Assembly (NCBI RefSeq): GCF_014850955.1
Contig: NZ_JACXSS010000001.1
Span: forward strand, 5,208,001 to 5,272,000
Direction: 5' to 3'
DNA length: 64,000 bases
DNA from: Methylomonas albis
GTDB taxonomy: Bacteria; Pseudomonadota; Gammaproteobacteria; Methylococcales; Methylomonadaceae
The position numbers and the translations under genes are program-made. Below the pieces are notes generated by a model, which was not told the origin of the DNA, ran no database searches, and saw nothing but the letters and a program-made list of their open reading frames with translations. Shown one piece after another: positions 53,276-61,825 of this stretch. Numbering within the stretch: position 1 is the stretch's first letter; every line of letters starts with the position of its first letter.

Positions 53276-54876
53276 ACGGGCTTCCTGCTGAATAGACGGC
53301 GTTGTTCCACTTGATCGCGAAAGTGATCGATGCCGTACTTGCGGCCCAATAGCACCAGCATGTCGCCATGCCGCAAAATAAAGTCCACTTCCGGATTGAA
53401 ATAAAAATGTTGCTGTTTAACTTGGTATTTATTTTTATGTTTCAGATGAATCGGATTGTCGCTGATTACGCCCAGCAAAGTAAGCTTGCGTTGCTGTAAA
53501 TCCAATTGGCCTATTTGTTGATTGTCCAGCACCGATTTTTCGCTGACTAATACCGACTCCATGACCGTTTCGGTCTGATTATGCAAAATGCCGGAGATGG
53601 CTTCGAAGGCAACCGGCTGGCCGACGAATTCGGCTGCAAGTAAGCCGGCGATTTCAAATGGCCGAATCACGTTATCCGCGCCGGCCTGATACAGCTTGTT
53701 GACATTGTCGTGCCGATTGGCGCGGGAAATAATGCGCAGGTCTTTATTCAGATGGCGGCTGGTCAGGGTGATGTACACATTGACCACGTCGTCACCGGTG
53801 ATACAGAGAATGGCGCTCGCCCCGCGACAAATCCCTGCATTCATCAACACTTCGTTGTTGCTGGCGTCGTTTTCAAGTGCCAGATAGCCGCGCTTTTTTG
53901 CGAGCGCAACTTTCTGCGGGGTGGGGTCTATCACGACGAATTTTTGCCGCTCGTTATGCAAATGCCGGGCAATTTCCTGGCCGACCCGGCCGAAGCCGCA
54001 AATAATAATGAAACTGTCGTACCGGTCCAGTTCGGCATAAGTTCTGGTTTCGCGAACCGACAGCATCTTCTCGCTGAAGGCGGCAATCAGGATGGAGGTG
54101 AAGAACGACAACACGCCCAAACTGGCCAGTATCAAAAAGATCGTTACCCAGCGGCCGCCGGTGGTTTGCGGGGTGATGTCGCCAAAGCCCACCGTGGCCA
54201 AAGTAACGATGGTCCAATAAAACGCGTCGAATAAATTATGGATGCCGCTACCGGGCGCTTGGTATTCGAACATATAAATCGACACGCTGGCGATAAACAC
54301 CAGAAAGCAGGTGAAGATTAGCAGTGTCATTAATTCGAAGCGCTTGCTGGCCAATGCGTCGGCAAACAATTTAGCGCTATTGGAGTAACGAAACAGCTTG
54401 AACAGGCGGAAAATAATGAAGATGCGCAATATTGCCAAAGGCCGATAGCTGGGCAGAATCGCCAGGATGTCGATAATCGCGAATGGCGAGGTGATATATT
54501 CCATATCCCTAACGAAAGCCTTCCGAAATACGCCGAGCAGATTGAAATCCAGATTCAAATACAGCGCTTTTTCATATTCTTCGATGATGACTTTATAGGT
54601 GTCGGAATAAATCCAGCCCCGCAGGCAATATTCGACGATAAACACGATCAGAATCGCCAGCTCGAAATAGCCGCCCATCTTGCTGTCTTCGTGTTCGATG
54701 TCGTAAATCAGAAAAATCACGCTGAAAATCAGCAAGCAGATCATCGTCGCGTCGAAATATTTCTTTTTGCGGCTGTGGCTATTTTCCAGAAGGTCGTAAA
54801 AAAACAGCTTGGCCGTGCGATACCAGTCAGCGGATTTTAAGTAGTAAGCGCAATAAACGATGAGTTTGGCTAGCAT
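53272..54876 (-). CDS. Voltage-gated-like potassium channel with RCK domain
   Basis: 534 residues: S1-S4 (with S4-like ILRIFIIFRLFKLFRY), pore helix and filter TVGFGDITPQ between S5 and S6, then TrkA-N (FIIICGFGRVGQEIARHL, VVIDPTPQKVALAKKRG) and TrkA-C. It resembles Kch-type six-TM channels. Without the island its ATG would lie 6 nt after the SDR stop, indicating an old operon (radical SAM-SDR-kch-RCK-dsbB). The present start has only a weak ribosome site. Confidence 0.9.
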   Translation of the reverse strand: MLAKLIVYCAYYLKSADWYRTAKLFFYDLLENSHSRKKKYFDATMICLLIFSVIFLIYDIEHEDSKMGGYFELAILIVFIVEYCLRGWIYSDTYKVIIEEYEKALYLNLDFNLLGVFRKAFVRDMEYITSPFAIIDILAILPSYRPLAILRIFIIFRLFKLFRYSNSAKLFADALASKRFELMTLLIFTCFLVFIASVSIYMFEYQAPGSGIHNLFDAFYWTIVTLATVGFGDITPQTTGGRWVTIFLILASLGVLSFFTSILIAAFSEKMLSVRETRTYAELDRYDSFIIICGFGRVGQEIARHLHNERQKFVVIDPTPQKVALAKKRGYLALENDASNNEVLMNAGICRGASAILCITGDDVVNVYITLTSRHLNKDLRIISRANRHDNVNKLYQAGADNVIRPFEIAGLLAAEFVGQPVAFEAISGILHNQTETVMESVLVSEKSVLDNQQIGQLDLQQRKLTLLGVISDNPIHLKHKNKYQVKQQHFYFNPEVDFILRHGDMLVLLGRKYGIDHFRDQVEQRRLFSRKPV

Positions 54877-54889
54877 TTGGGGTTATTTC

Positions 54890-54912
54890 TTAAATTCGAT
54901 CACTTTGCTGGA
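54890..54912. repeat. Left 23-bp direct repeat of the island (att-like)
   Basis: Bases 54890-54912 equal 59290-59312 in all 23 positions, in the same orientation, 4400 bp apart. On the minus strand this copy reads SSKVIEF and continues K-K-stop (AAG AAA TAA), 6 nt from the kch ATG. It appears to be the original 3' end of the SDR gene. Confidence 0.85.
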
Positions 54913-55015
54913 TGGACTGATATATGCGTTTTGCGAAAGAACTCATTTGAATATTGGGGGCGATTAATTTTTATACTATTGACCGCAACGACAAAACACG
55001 ATATCGCTGAATCTT

Positions 55016-55906
55016 TTACACATGGTTTTGATAGATATTGTTCAGCCAATCAGATAGCATGGGATCGATTAAGTTTTGACTAGCCAAGTATCCCGCCAAA
55101 TACCCACGTTCACTTTGTAACGGAATATTAAATCCGGCAAAATCTGAATCAGATAGGAGTTGTTCAATTCGATACATGATTCTCTTGCCATCAAGCAAGC
55201 GGCTTAATTTGTTCCAGCGGTCAATTGCTTCAATTTCATCTTCAGCAAACCGGCTGATTTTTTCTTGCTCAACAATAAAGCTATCCATTGTCAGGCCTAG
55301 TTCTCCGGCAATTTTAGTAATCAAATCCTCTCCTTTGTCTTGTAATCCATATTTTTCAGGCGCTTGGCTTGAGCCAGTTTTGGTCGGGACTGTGGATAAA
55401 AGAGTGACGGCTATTAATTCTCTCTCGTGCCGATTCAGCAAATCAGCAATACTTGAAGACGAAATGGCTGAGGATTCAGCGAGCTTTTTGTCCGCAACTA
55501 AGGATGCCAAGGCATTAGGGTGTAATAAATAGTTTTCCAATTCCCAGCGATGCAATATAAAGACATTTTTATAAGGCTGTGTAGATGAAAAAATATGATT
55601 ATTTGTTTCCCACCATAAAGAGTCTTGAAAATTTGGGTGGGCAAGTAAAACATCTCTATCGACAATACCAAATGTTTTATTGTTAGAGTTGCTTGAGCTT
55701 TCTACTCTTTTTATAACTAATTGACAGCCGCCATTAGCTTTTTTATCGGAAACAGCTTCAAAGCTGATTTTATCCTTTAATTTTGAAAACCACTTTCTGC
55801 CAATAATATATTCATCATCTCCAGATTCAAGATAGACCTTTACTCCATCCTGATATTCGCTACTAACGGTTTTTCCAATATTTTTAAAACTTCCATTGTT
55901 TTTCAT
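55016..55906 (-). CDS. DUF4435-like (TOPRIM-fold) protein, AriB-like
   Basis: 296 residues. VKVYLESGDDEYIIGRKWF and FGIVDRDVLL give the acidic TOPRIM pattern (Glu, then Asp-x-Asp), and FILHRWELENYLLHPNAL is typical of DUF4435. In PARIS, the ATPase AriA holds the DUF4435 nuclease AriB and releases it when a phage anti-restriction protein is sensed; AriB then cleaves tRNA. The ATPase gene precedes it by 4 nt, the PARIS order. It is the last gene of the island operon. GGAG stands 7 nt before the start. Confidence 0.75.
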   Translation of the reverse strand: MKNNGSFKNIGKTVSSEYQDGVKVYLESGDDEYIIGRKWFSKLKDKISFEAVSDKKANGGCQLVIKRVESSSNSNNKTFGIVDRDVLLAHPNFQDSLWWETNNHIFSSTQPYKNVFILHRWELENYLLHPNALASLVADKKLAESSAISSSSIADLLNRHERELIAVTLLSTVPTKTGSSQAPEKYGLQDKGEDLITKIAGELGLTMDSFIVEQEKISRFAEDEIEAIDRWNKLSRLLDGKRIMYRIEQLLSDSDFAGFNIPLQSERGYLAGYLASQNLIDPMLSDWLNNIYQNHV

Positions 55907-55910
55907 GAAG

Positions 55911-57092
55911 TTACTCCATATCTTGCTTAATTAGATGGCCGCCTTTAATTAACCCATATTCCTCAATGTCCATCGTGTCAGCAAAGGTTTGGAGTATTTC
56001 TGTCGAATGTGTGCTAGCTATAACGGTAAAATTAGTATCATCTCTTAACGCTAATGCTTTTAATGCATTATACAATCGGTATTGCCAGCGAATATGTAAA
56101 TGCACATCGAATTCATCGATTAATAGAATAGTGTTTTTGGTCTGATGAGCGCCAATACGCAAAAATAACTGCATCAGATTCTTTTCGCCGCTGCTCAATC
56201 GGTCTAGGCGGTGTTCGCTAGGTTCATTATCTCCCGTGCGTATAATAGCTTCTAAAGTAGGACGGTCTACATCTTTTAAAAACTTACTGGAGCCGTCAAA
56301 TACATGTTTATTTATATATTCGCAGGCTTTTTCAAAACGGCCACCTTCAAGCCATTTCAGCCAAACCAACAGATTATCCAATGAGTAAGTCCATGTTTCA
56401 TTGTGTGCGGAAAATGAATGTACCGGGTTATATCCCCAATACTGAGGTCTGGTAATTGAACGCGGCTGAGCTATTTCTCTAGCGGCACTAATCTGCGGAA
56501 TATCTCGGTAAGCGGAAAAGTTAAGTGTGGTTGGATAAGAAAATGTACTTTCCCCAAAACTAGACGGTGAACTTCCAATATTAAATTGAATGGTTGCCAA
56601 TAAGTCACCAATAAAGTCGTCGCCTTTATGCGTCGATAATGGTTTTAAAGGCAGGCCACTGTGTTGTCCAATAAATCCTATGCGGTGCCATTTTGATGTC
56701 CCATGGGAATTTAGGTCATCATTACTCCAAACTTTTAACGACAAGTCGTTGCTTAAATCACCGCCTAAAATCGACAAAACCAGATGATGATCTAGTCCTT
56801 GCCAATAAACCCGAAGTTTTAAATCAAGCTGTGCGCGTCCAGTCCCTCTGTCTAAATCTTCCAGTCCATATTCTTTAGGCTCGGTTTGGCCTAGCAAACT
56901 AAGTAAGCAGGATAATGTGTCCAAAACAATTGTTTTTCCTAATCCATTTTTTGATGTCAACAGGAAAAAATTACAAGGGCGATTTTGCTTGTCGGTGAAG
57001 TCAACTTCATATGGCGCATTTTGAAAAGGGCCAATGCGATGTAAAGTTAAAAATAGAGGTCGAAATTCATGGAATATTATTTCGTTAGCCAT
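55911..57092 (-). CDS. AAA ATPase (AAA_15/21, AriA/PtuA-like)
   Basis: 393 residues with Walker A TSKNGLGKTIVLDTL (about 47-55), ABC signature LSSGEKNLMQLFLRIG, Walker B ILLIDEFDVHLHI and H-loop VIASTHSTEIL. These OLD/RecF-like ATPases sense invaders in Septu (PtuA), PARIS (AriA) and similar systems. Here it sits between an HNH endonuclease gene (13 nt upstream) and a DUF4435 gene (4 nt downstream), so it could serve both. Length is near AriA and PtuA. Confidence 0.85.
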   Translation of the reverse strand: MANEIIFHEFRPLFLTLHRIGPFQNAPYEVDFTDKQNRPCNFFLLTSKNGLGKTIVLDTLSCLLSLLGQTEPKEYGLEDLDRGTGRAQLDLKLRVYWQGLDHHLVLSILGGDLSNDLSLKVWSNDDLNSHGTSKWHRIGFIGQHSGLPLKPLSTHKGDDFIGDLLATIQFNIGSSPSSFGESTFSYPTTLNFSAYRDIPQISAAREIAQPRSITRPQYWGYNPVHSFSAHNETWTYSLDNLLVWLKWLEGGRFEKACEYINKHVFDGSSKFLKDVDRPTLEAIIRTGDNEPSEHRLDRLSSGEKNLMQLFLRIGAHQTKNTILLIDEFDVHLHIRWQYRLYNALKALALRDDTNFTVIASTHSTEILQTFADTMDIEEYGLIKGGHLIKQDME

Positions 57093-57105
57093 GTATATTG
57101 TGTCT

Positions 57106-58092
57106 TTATAGAAATCCGTATTTTTTACGGTGGGAAGCTAAATTCTCTTGGGATGGAAAATATAGTGGATTGTCTGGGAGGCTAATTATTTGCCTTTCAA
57201 ATTGGCGAATACTATGAGTGGATTTCGAGAGCTCTGAAAAGGTGGAGCTTATCATTACTCGATAATTCGCATCAATAGAAATCAATCCACGGTCAAATGC
57301 TCTATGTAAGTTTGGACACAATGCTATTCCATTGGAAATGGTGTCATCATAACTTTCAGAAAATGGTGTGATATGGCATGCATCTATCATAGATACTGAA
57401 ATGACTGCATCTATACGCAGCCCTGTAACGCTACAAGTATTATTGTATACTTTTGGTATTTCCCGCTTAAATAAGCTTCCCCGGATAAAAATTTCTTCTT
57501 CATAAGCGTTTTTATCTAGTTCGGTTTTTAAATTAATCAGATGTTGCTTATATTCGGTAGGTGATTCTTCTCTGATTTTGTTAGCGATGTCATCAAGGTT
57601 CGTGTGGCCTGAATTGTTTTCAAAATGGTACGTATGCTTTGGAAAGTACTCTTCTAGTAGAAATTTCTTCAATATTTCTCTATTGGTAAGATCTTTCAAA
57701 AGCTGAGTAATTTCGAAATCAAGTTCGGCATATTGAACAGCGGTATTCAGATTGGAAAAACTTCTCATGGCTGATTTTGCTTCAACCCATTTTTCACATC
57801 CTGGATTCGCAACTAGCCTCCAAAATCCATCACTTATTAAATGATAAAAAGGTAAGGCAAATATCATATGGTGATCGGAATTAACCAAAGTAGCCCAGTT
57901 TGTTTTAAAAAAACTTATTAGCTCGGGAGTTATATAGATTTGGTTGGTTTGTAATGGATTTGATTCAAATAAACTTATAATACTTAACAATAATATTGGT
58001 TTATGCGGAGCGCCACCGTTTTTTCTGTCCCGTCTAAGATTTTTAAATTTTAGTAGGTAGTGATTTAAATCTTTCTTTTTGAAATTGCTCAT
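57106..58092 (-). CDS. HNH endonuclease (restriction type)
   Basis: 328 residues. The N-terminal half (LLKFKNLRRDRKNGGAPHKP, ISLFESNPLQTNQIYITP) is the helical DNA-reading domain often found in HNH restriction enzymes; the HNH core is at about 225-285 (CSVTGLRIDA, SMIDACHITPF, SNGIALCPNLHRAFDRGL). It should cut DNA. It precedes the ATPase by 13 nt. A MITE-like element (58109-58272) now lies upstream; without it the gap to the DndC-like gene would be 12 nt. The start ATG lacks a clear ribosome site. Confidence 0.82.
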   Translation of the reverse strand: MSNFKKKDLNHYLLKFKNLRRDRKNGGAPHKPILLLSIISLFESNPLQTNQIYITPELISFFKTNWATLVNSDHHMIFALPFYHLISDGFWRLVANPGCEKWVEAKSAMRSFSNLNTAVQYAELDFEITQLLKDLTNREILKKFLLEEYFPKHTYHFENNSGHTNLDDIANKIREESPTEYKQHLINLKTELDKNAYEEEIFIRGSLFKREIPKVYNNTCSVTGLRIDAVISVSMIDACHITPFSESYDDTISNGIALCPNLHRAFDRGLISIDANYRVMISSTFSELSKSTHSIRQFERQIISLPDNPLYFPSQENLASHRKKYGFL

Positions 58093-58103
58093 TTTAATTT
58101 ATT

Positions 58104-58277
58104 GCTAATTCTACTTTGTCAGATTACTCGAACTACATCTCTAAGTCCGTCGTTTCGGCAGGGATTGCCGAAATCCAGACGCCATGGACGGATCGAAGCT
58201 TACCATCCATGGCACTGGATACCCGCTTCCCAGCGGGTATGACGAACCTTTTTTGCAATCTGACAAAGTAGAGCTAA
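58104..58277. mobile_element. MITE-like element, 164 bp, with 5-bp target duplication
   Basis: 16-bp terminal inverted repeats TCTACTTTGTCAGATT (58110-58125) and its complement (58257-58272) flank hairpin-rich DNA. GCTAA is duplicated on both sides (58104-58108, 58273-58277). Inner hairpins: TTTCGGCA/TGCCGAAA, GCCATGGA/TCCATGGC, ACCCGCT/AGCGGGT. It has no ORF, so it needs a transposase in trans. Confidence 0.75.
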
Positions 58278-59119
58278 GCACCTGCCATATTCCATTCGTC
58301 GCCCGTTTCTATAAAGCCCTTCATCGATTTATCTTCCTTCACTACCGTGCATGTCCAGCAACCGAATCGACTGCCGCCGCACGATGGTGTATCTAGATCG
58401 GTAATAACCGGACATTCACCGCTGTTTGCCTGCCGGTAAAGTGCCAGCATTCTGTCATGGTCGAAATTCCACGGCGCGGGATTATGGGTGAACAAATACT
58501 CCCAAACATCGTCGGTAGACCAATGCATAATCGGTTGTAATACCAACGCATTGGGAATTTCGCTATGTTGATTGAGCCCTCTGCTATTGTATTGACGGCT
58601 TTCAATTTGGCGGGAGCGGTTACTTCTTTCGGCTTTACGGGTACCAATCAACAAGATCACGCTGCCATACCCGGAAGTAATATCGTCAATGACTTTTCTA
58701 ACCGGCTTGATTTTTAATTTGGTTGTGCACCAACGAAACCAGCGATTTGGCGGCGGATAGCCTTTGCCAATTATCAAAGACCAAAAGCTCTCTTCGATTT
58801 CCGGTTTGACTAAGTGAACGGCTAAATCCAGCCTGGAGGTTTGAGCGTGCTGCTCAAGTTGTATCAGACTGTTTTGCAGGTATTCCTCTATATTTGGCGC
58901 TTCGACACGGGTATCCGAAGAAATAATATGGACAGGTTTTTGTTGTTCCGGCGTTAACGTCAGCAGCATCTCATAGACAAGCTGCAAGACTAGCGTCGAA
59001 TCTTTACCGCCCGAGTAAGCAATAACCCATGGGCGACTGTCTGCAAGGAAATTTTCTCTTAAGAGCTTTCTTGTTTCCTCTAAACAGTCAATATTTGGTA
59101 AATCTTGTTGTTTTGCCAT
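58274..59119 (-). CDS. DndC-like PP-loop (PAPS-reductase family) protein, short
   Basis: 281 residues. PP-loop SGGKDS (36-41) for ATP, and four cysteines as in DndC, two in FRWCTTKLK and CGGSRFGCWTCTVV. In Dnd systems DndC activates the target for phosphorothioation; full DndC is about twice as long, so the C-terminal part is absent. The TAG stop predates the MITE, as the target duplication overlaps it. Other phosphorothioation genes are absent. It leads the island operon and may instead act on a nucleotide or small molecule. Confidence 0.8.
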   Translation of the reverse strand: MAKQQDLPNIDCLEETRKLLRENFLADSRPWVIAYSGGKDSTLVLQLVYEMLLTLTPEQQKPVHIISSDTRVEAPNIEEYLQNSLIQLEQHAQTSRLDLAVHLVKPEIEESFWSLIIGKGYPPPNRWFRWCTTKLKIKPVRKVIDDITSGYGSVILLIGTRKAERSNRSRQIESRQYNSRGLNQHSEIPNALVLQPIMHWSTDDVWEYLFTHNPAPWNFDHDRMLALYRQANSGECPVITDLDTPSCGGSRFGCWTCTVVKEDKSMKGFIETGDEWNMAGA

Positions 59120-59282
59120 TGCTTATTGGTGTTTCCGGCTATGTTTGAAATTTGAACGAATAGTATTTTACCAACATACCAAAAGCCCAGCGCACATCAT
59201 TCAAAGCACCACTAGCGCTGCTTTTGTAGAACGACATTAGCAGCAATCATGATTGCAAATAGGTGTTTTAACAATACGTTGC
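59120..59282 (-). promoter_or_regulatory. Promoter region of the island operon
   Basis: 163 bases between the SDR stop and the DndC-like ATG, AT-rich, all minus-strand genes. No clear hexamer pair was found. The transcript from the SDR gene could also read in. Confidence 0.35.
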
Positions 59283-59996
59283 CTATTTTTTAAATTCGAT
59301 CACTTTGCTGGAGGGATTCAGATTAATTTCGTCGATGACGCAATGCGGGCCGGCTTGCAGGATGTACGAGACGGCATCAGCAACGTCATCGGCCATTAAG
59401 GCCTGGCCGGACTGTTTGCCGGGTGCGAAGGACAAGGTATCAAAAAACGCGGTATCGACCATGCCCGGATTTATCAACGATACCCTTACCGGGCTTTTGC
59501 CGCACTCGTCGCGCAAGGCCTGGGTAAAACCGCGCAACGCAAATTTGCTGGCGCAATAGATGCTGCCGTTGCGGCTGCCTTTTAACGCCGCTTCCGAGCC
59601 GATATACACCAGGTTGGCATGCGGTTTTTGCTTCAGTTTTGGTAACAAGGCTCGCGTCAAACAGGCTGGTGCTGTGAAGTTGACTGTCATCAGCTTTTCG
59701 ATCTGCTCGTAAGAAAACTGTTCCAGGCTGCCGAACTGGCCGTAACCGGCCGCGAATACCACTGCATCCATTTGCGGAAAATCGCTTTGCAGCTGTTTGG
59801 CAAACTGCGGCACGTTGTTTAATTCAGCGAGATCCAGCTCGACGCCGACAAAACTCGGATGAAAACCGGTAAAACGCCGGCAATCCCGGGAGGTGCCGAT
59901 AACTTTGTGACCTTGGGCTAACAGTCGCCGCGCAATCGCCCGGCCAATGCCGGAACTGGCGCCGGTGACCAGTAGCGTGCGCTTTAGAGTGTGCAT
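59283..59996 (-). CDS. Short-chain dehydrogenase/reductase (SDR)
   Basis: 237 residues: Rossmann TGASSGIGRAIARRLL, then ATP-independent motifs NNVPQF, catalytic Ser (LVYIGSEAA), YCASKFALRGFTQAL (Tyr and Lys) and NPGMVDTAFFD. NAD(P)H enzyme of unknown substrate. Its last codons (SSKVIEFKK stop) repeat near kch (54883-54912), with different codons for K and the stop. It overlaps the radical SAM gene by 13 nt. Confidence 0.9.
   Translation of the reverse strand: MHTLKRTLLVTGASSGIGRAIARRLLAQGHKVIGTSRDCRRFTGFHPSFVGVELDLAELNNVPQFAKQLQSDFPQMDAVVFAAGYGQFGSLEQFSYEQIEKLMTVNFTAPACLTRALLPKLKQKPHANLVYIGSEAALKGSRNGSIYCASKFALRGFTQALRDECGKSPVRVSLINPGMVDTAFFDTLSFAPGKQSGQALMADDVADAVSYILQAGPHCVIDEINLNPSSKVIEFKK
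59290..59312. repeat. Right 23-bp direct repeat of the island (att-like)
   Basis: Identical to 54890-54912. It lies in the last coding codons of the current SDR gene (SSKVIEF), which then reads AAA AAA TAG rather than AAG AAA TAA. The island-borne 3' end seems to keep the SDR gene intact. Confidence 0.85.
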
Positions 59997-60976
59997 GGGA
60001 AAAATTTCGATTCAGGGATGTATTCCAGCAGCATTTGCGTGCAATCGGCCATCATGGCCTGTTCCAGGTCGGCTCGGTAGGACACCATGCCGGACGCGGT
60101 TTGCAACGGGCTAGCAAATAGTTTTTCATCAGGATACAGCTTGTGGATTTTTTTGAAATATTGCTCAGGTAAACGAAACACCCCCAGGCTAGCCGAATGT
60201 AGGGCCTGGGCATCGATTACCGCAAAGACTTGTTCGAACAAGGCTCGGTATTGCTGCCGGTAGTCGTACTGATAAATCAAGGGATCGAAACGCAAACCAA
60301 TTTGCCAGCCTTGTTGCTGCAATTTGGCGGCGGCTTCGATGCGCTTGGCTACATTAGGCGCTTTAGCCTCCACCTTATCGGCCACCGCATCCGGCGACAG
60401 GCTAAACGCCACCACGCAGCGCGGCACCACCTCGCGGTTCAGCAAGCTTCTGATCTGTGTACTTTTGGTGCGCAGTTCCAGCCAGGCATTGGCTAATTCC
60501 GCAAACACCGGCAAAAATTGCTCGGCAAAATCGGTGACCGGCTCGAAAGCCAGGCTGTCGCAATCATAGCCCGAGAAAAAGTACACATCCTGGTCAGGCG
60601 TTTCCCGGCAAATCTGGCGAATCTGCTCGTGAAAATCTTCATAATTGACAAATAACACGTAATTCGCCGACTGATACATGCCTTGCAAAAAACAGTAACG
60701 GCAGTCGTACAAGCAATTGAGCATGTGCGAAAAATAATAATTGCGCTGGCCGCCTATGCCGTAACCCGCCGGCGCCGGTAGAACGAACTTTTGGTATTTC
60801 TCCGCCAGAATCAGGGCCGGATGCTGCTTTTGTAAGCGAAAGTTTTGCGCCTTGGGATTAAACACTTCTCCAAACCGCTCGCAAATCACTGTCCGCGCTT
60901 GCGGAAAACGCCGCCGAATCGTCGCCACGCGCGGATGCTGCTCGATAGCGGTTTCGATATACAGGGTGTCTATCAT
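59984..60976 (-). CDS. Spore photoproduct lyase-like radical SAM protein
   Basis: 330 residues with radical SAM motif NCLYDCRYCFLQGMYQS (CxxxCxxC) and SPL-family motifs YKFVLPAPAGYGIG-like GQRNYYFSHML, FSGYDCDSLAFEPV and LRFDPLIYQY. SPL reverts the thymine spore photoproduct; non-spore bacteria carry relatives of unknown substrate. Starts at 60976 with a plain ATG; stop overlaps the SDR start by 13 nt, so the two are an old pair. Confidence 0.88.
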   Translation of the reverse strand: MIDTLYIETAIEQHPRVATIRRRFPQARTVICERFGEVFNPKAQNFRLQKQHPALILAEKYQKFVLPAPAGYGIGGQRNYYFSHMLNCLYDCRYCFLQGMYQSANYVLFVNYEDFHEQIRQICRETPDQDVYFFSGYDCDSLAFEPVTDFAEQFLPVFAELANAWLELRTKSTQIRSLLNREVVPRCVVAFSLSPDAVADKVEAKAPNVAKRIEAAAKLQQQGWQIGLRFDPLIYQYDYRQQYRALFEQVFAVIDAQALHSASLGVFRLPEQYFKKIHKLYPDEKLFASPLQTASGMVSYRADLEQAMMADCTQMLLEYIPESKFFPCTL

Positions 60977-61388
60977 GATGGATTTTTTGCAGCAAAAAGG
61001 CAGTTGGTCATTATAAATGATTGCCGGCGATAGAGAGTGACGACCGCGATAGCGCCGCCGGCTTGCGACCTATAAAACCGCAGATCAGAGGGGTGCGGCA
61101 ACTTGTCGCAACTACCCGCTGTAAATGGTCCGCTGCAGGCGCCCTAAATCCGTTATGATGGACTCTGAAAAGCAATTTAGTTTTTCAATTGGACCCAGTA
61201 GGAAAAAAGATACTTCCCATCAGCATGGATTTGCTACAAGCCTGTTGGCGGCGATTTGCCAAAAGGTGCTGTGCCGGTGCTCTTTCACGCTGAACTTAGC
61301 GATGAAAGTTGCCGGTATAAAAAATCTATTCTGTGATGACGTGTTTTTTAGGGCATTGGACCTATAAACCATCACGCGAAATTAATTA
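60977..61388. other. Intergenic region, 412 bases
   Basis: Divergent promoters of the radical SAM and small secreted protein genes must lie here. Plus-strand 61125-61367 is open but unlike a protein. GCCGGC repeats around 61022 and 61060 can pair. The octamer ATTGGACC occurs twice (61186 and 61357). No clear promoter assigned. Confidence 0.4.
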
Positions 61389-61745
61389 ATGAAACTATTT
61401 ACCAAAGCAGTATTGACCTTGTCATTGGCCGTGTCTTTAAATCTGACCAGCGTTTGCGCATTTGCTGCTGAAGAAGCGCCAGCTGCTACAGCACAATCCG
61501 GTACCGCCGGCATTATCTCTCACATCGAAAAAGCGCTGGTTGAAGTGAGCAAAAGCGATTTCTCCGCCGCGCAAATTCATCTGAAAGCTGCCAGAACCAG
61601 TTCCGAAGCGATTGCCGGCAACTCTGAAGCAGCGAAAAAAGCCCATGCATCTTTGATGCAAGGACAAATTCTGTCTAAAAGCGGTAACGTGGCTAAAGCT
61701 ACCGAACAATTGACCAAGACAATCGAACTGTATAAAGCGCTGTAA
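61389..61745 (+). CDS. Small secreted helical-repeat protein
   Basis: 118 residues: signal peptide (LTLSLAVSLNLTSVCAFA) and a helical mature part, with residues 45-115 in two helix pairs like TPR (IEKALVEVSKSDFSAAQIHL and ASLMQGQILSKSGNVAKATEQL). Likely periplasmic; no function known. A stem-loop (61758-61783) follows the stop, so it is probably a single-gene transcript. Confidence 0.75.
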   Translation: MKLFTKAVLTLSLAVSLNLTSVCAFAAEEAPAATAQSGTAGIISHIEKALVEVSKSDFSAAQIHLKAARTSSEAIAGNSEAAKKAHASLMQGQILSKSGNVAKATEQLTKTIELYKAL

Positions 61746-61757
61746 GGCTTGAATAGA

Positions 61758-61783
61758 GCTGGGCTGTTACGCTAAAGCCCAGC
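61758..61783. terminator. Stem-loop after the small secreted protein gene
   Basis: GCTGGGCT (61758-61765) and AGCCCAGC (61776-61783) pair perfectly over 8 bp with a 10-nt loop. T residues after it are few (GATTCATTTAG), so Rho-independent ending is plausible but not certain; the convergent GGDEF-EAL gene ends 43 nt later. Confidence 0.5.
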
Positions 61784-61825
61784 GATTCATTTAGCGTTTC
61801 GCAAACCATTTCCAGCCCTGATATA

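Noticed and set aside
54877..55083. Small plus-strand ORF beside kch
   Set aside because: It runs antisense over the att-like repeat (SDR 3' end) and into the DUF4435 gene end; no ribosome site.
58274..58276. MITE insertion as the cause of the short DndC-like protein
   Set aside because: The stop codon lies in the duplicated target GCTAA and also exists in the reconstructed empty site, so the protein was already short.
61125..61367. Plus-strand ORF before the small secreted protein
   Set aside because: No ribosome site, no domain; probably chance.
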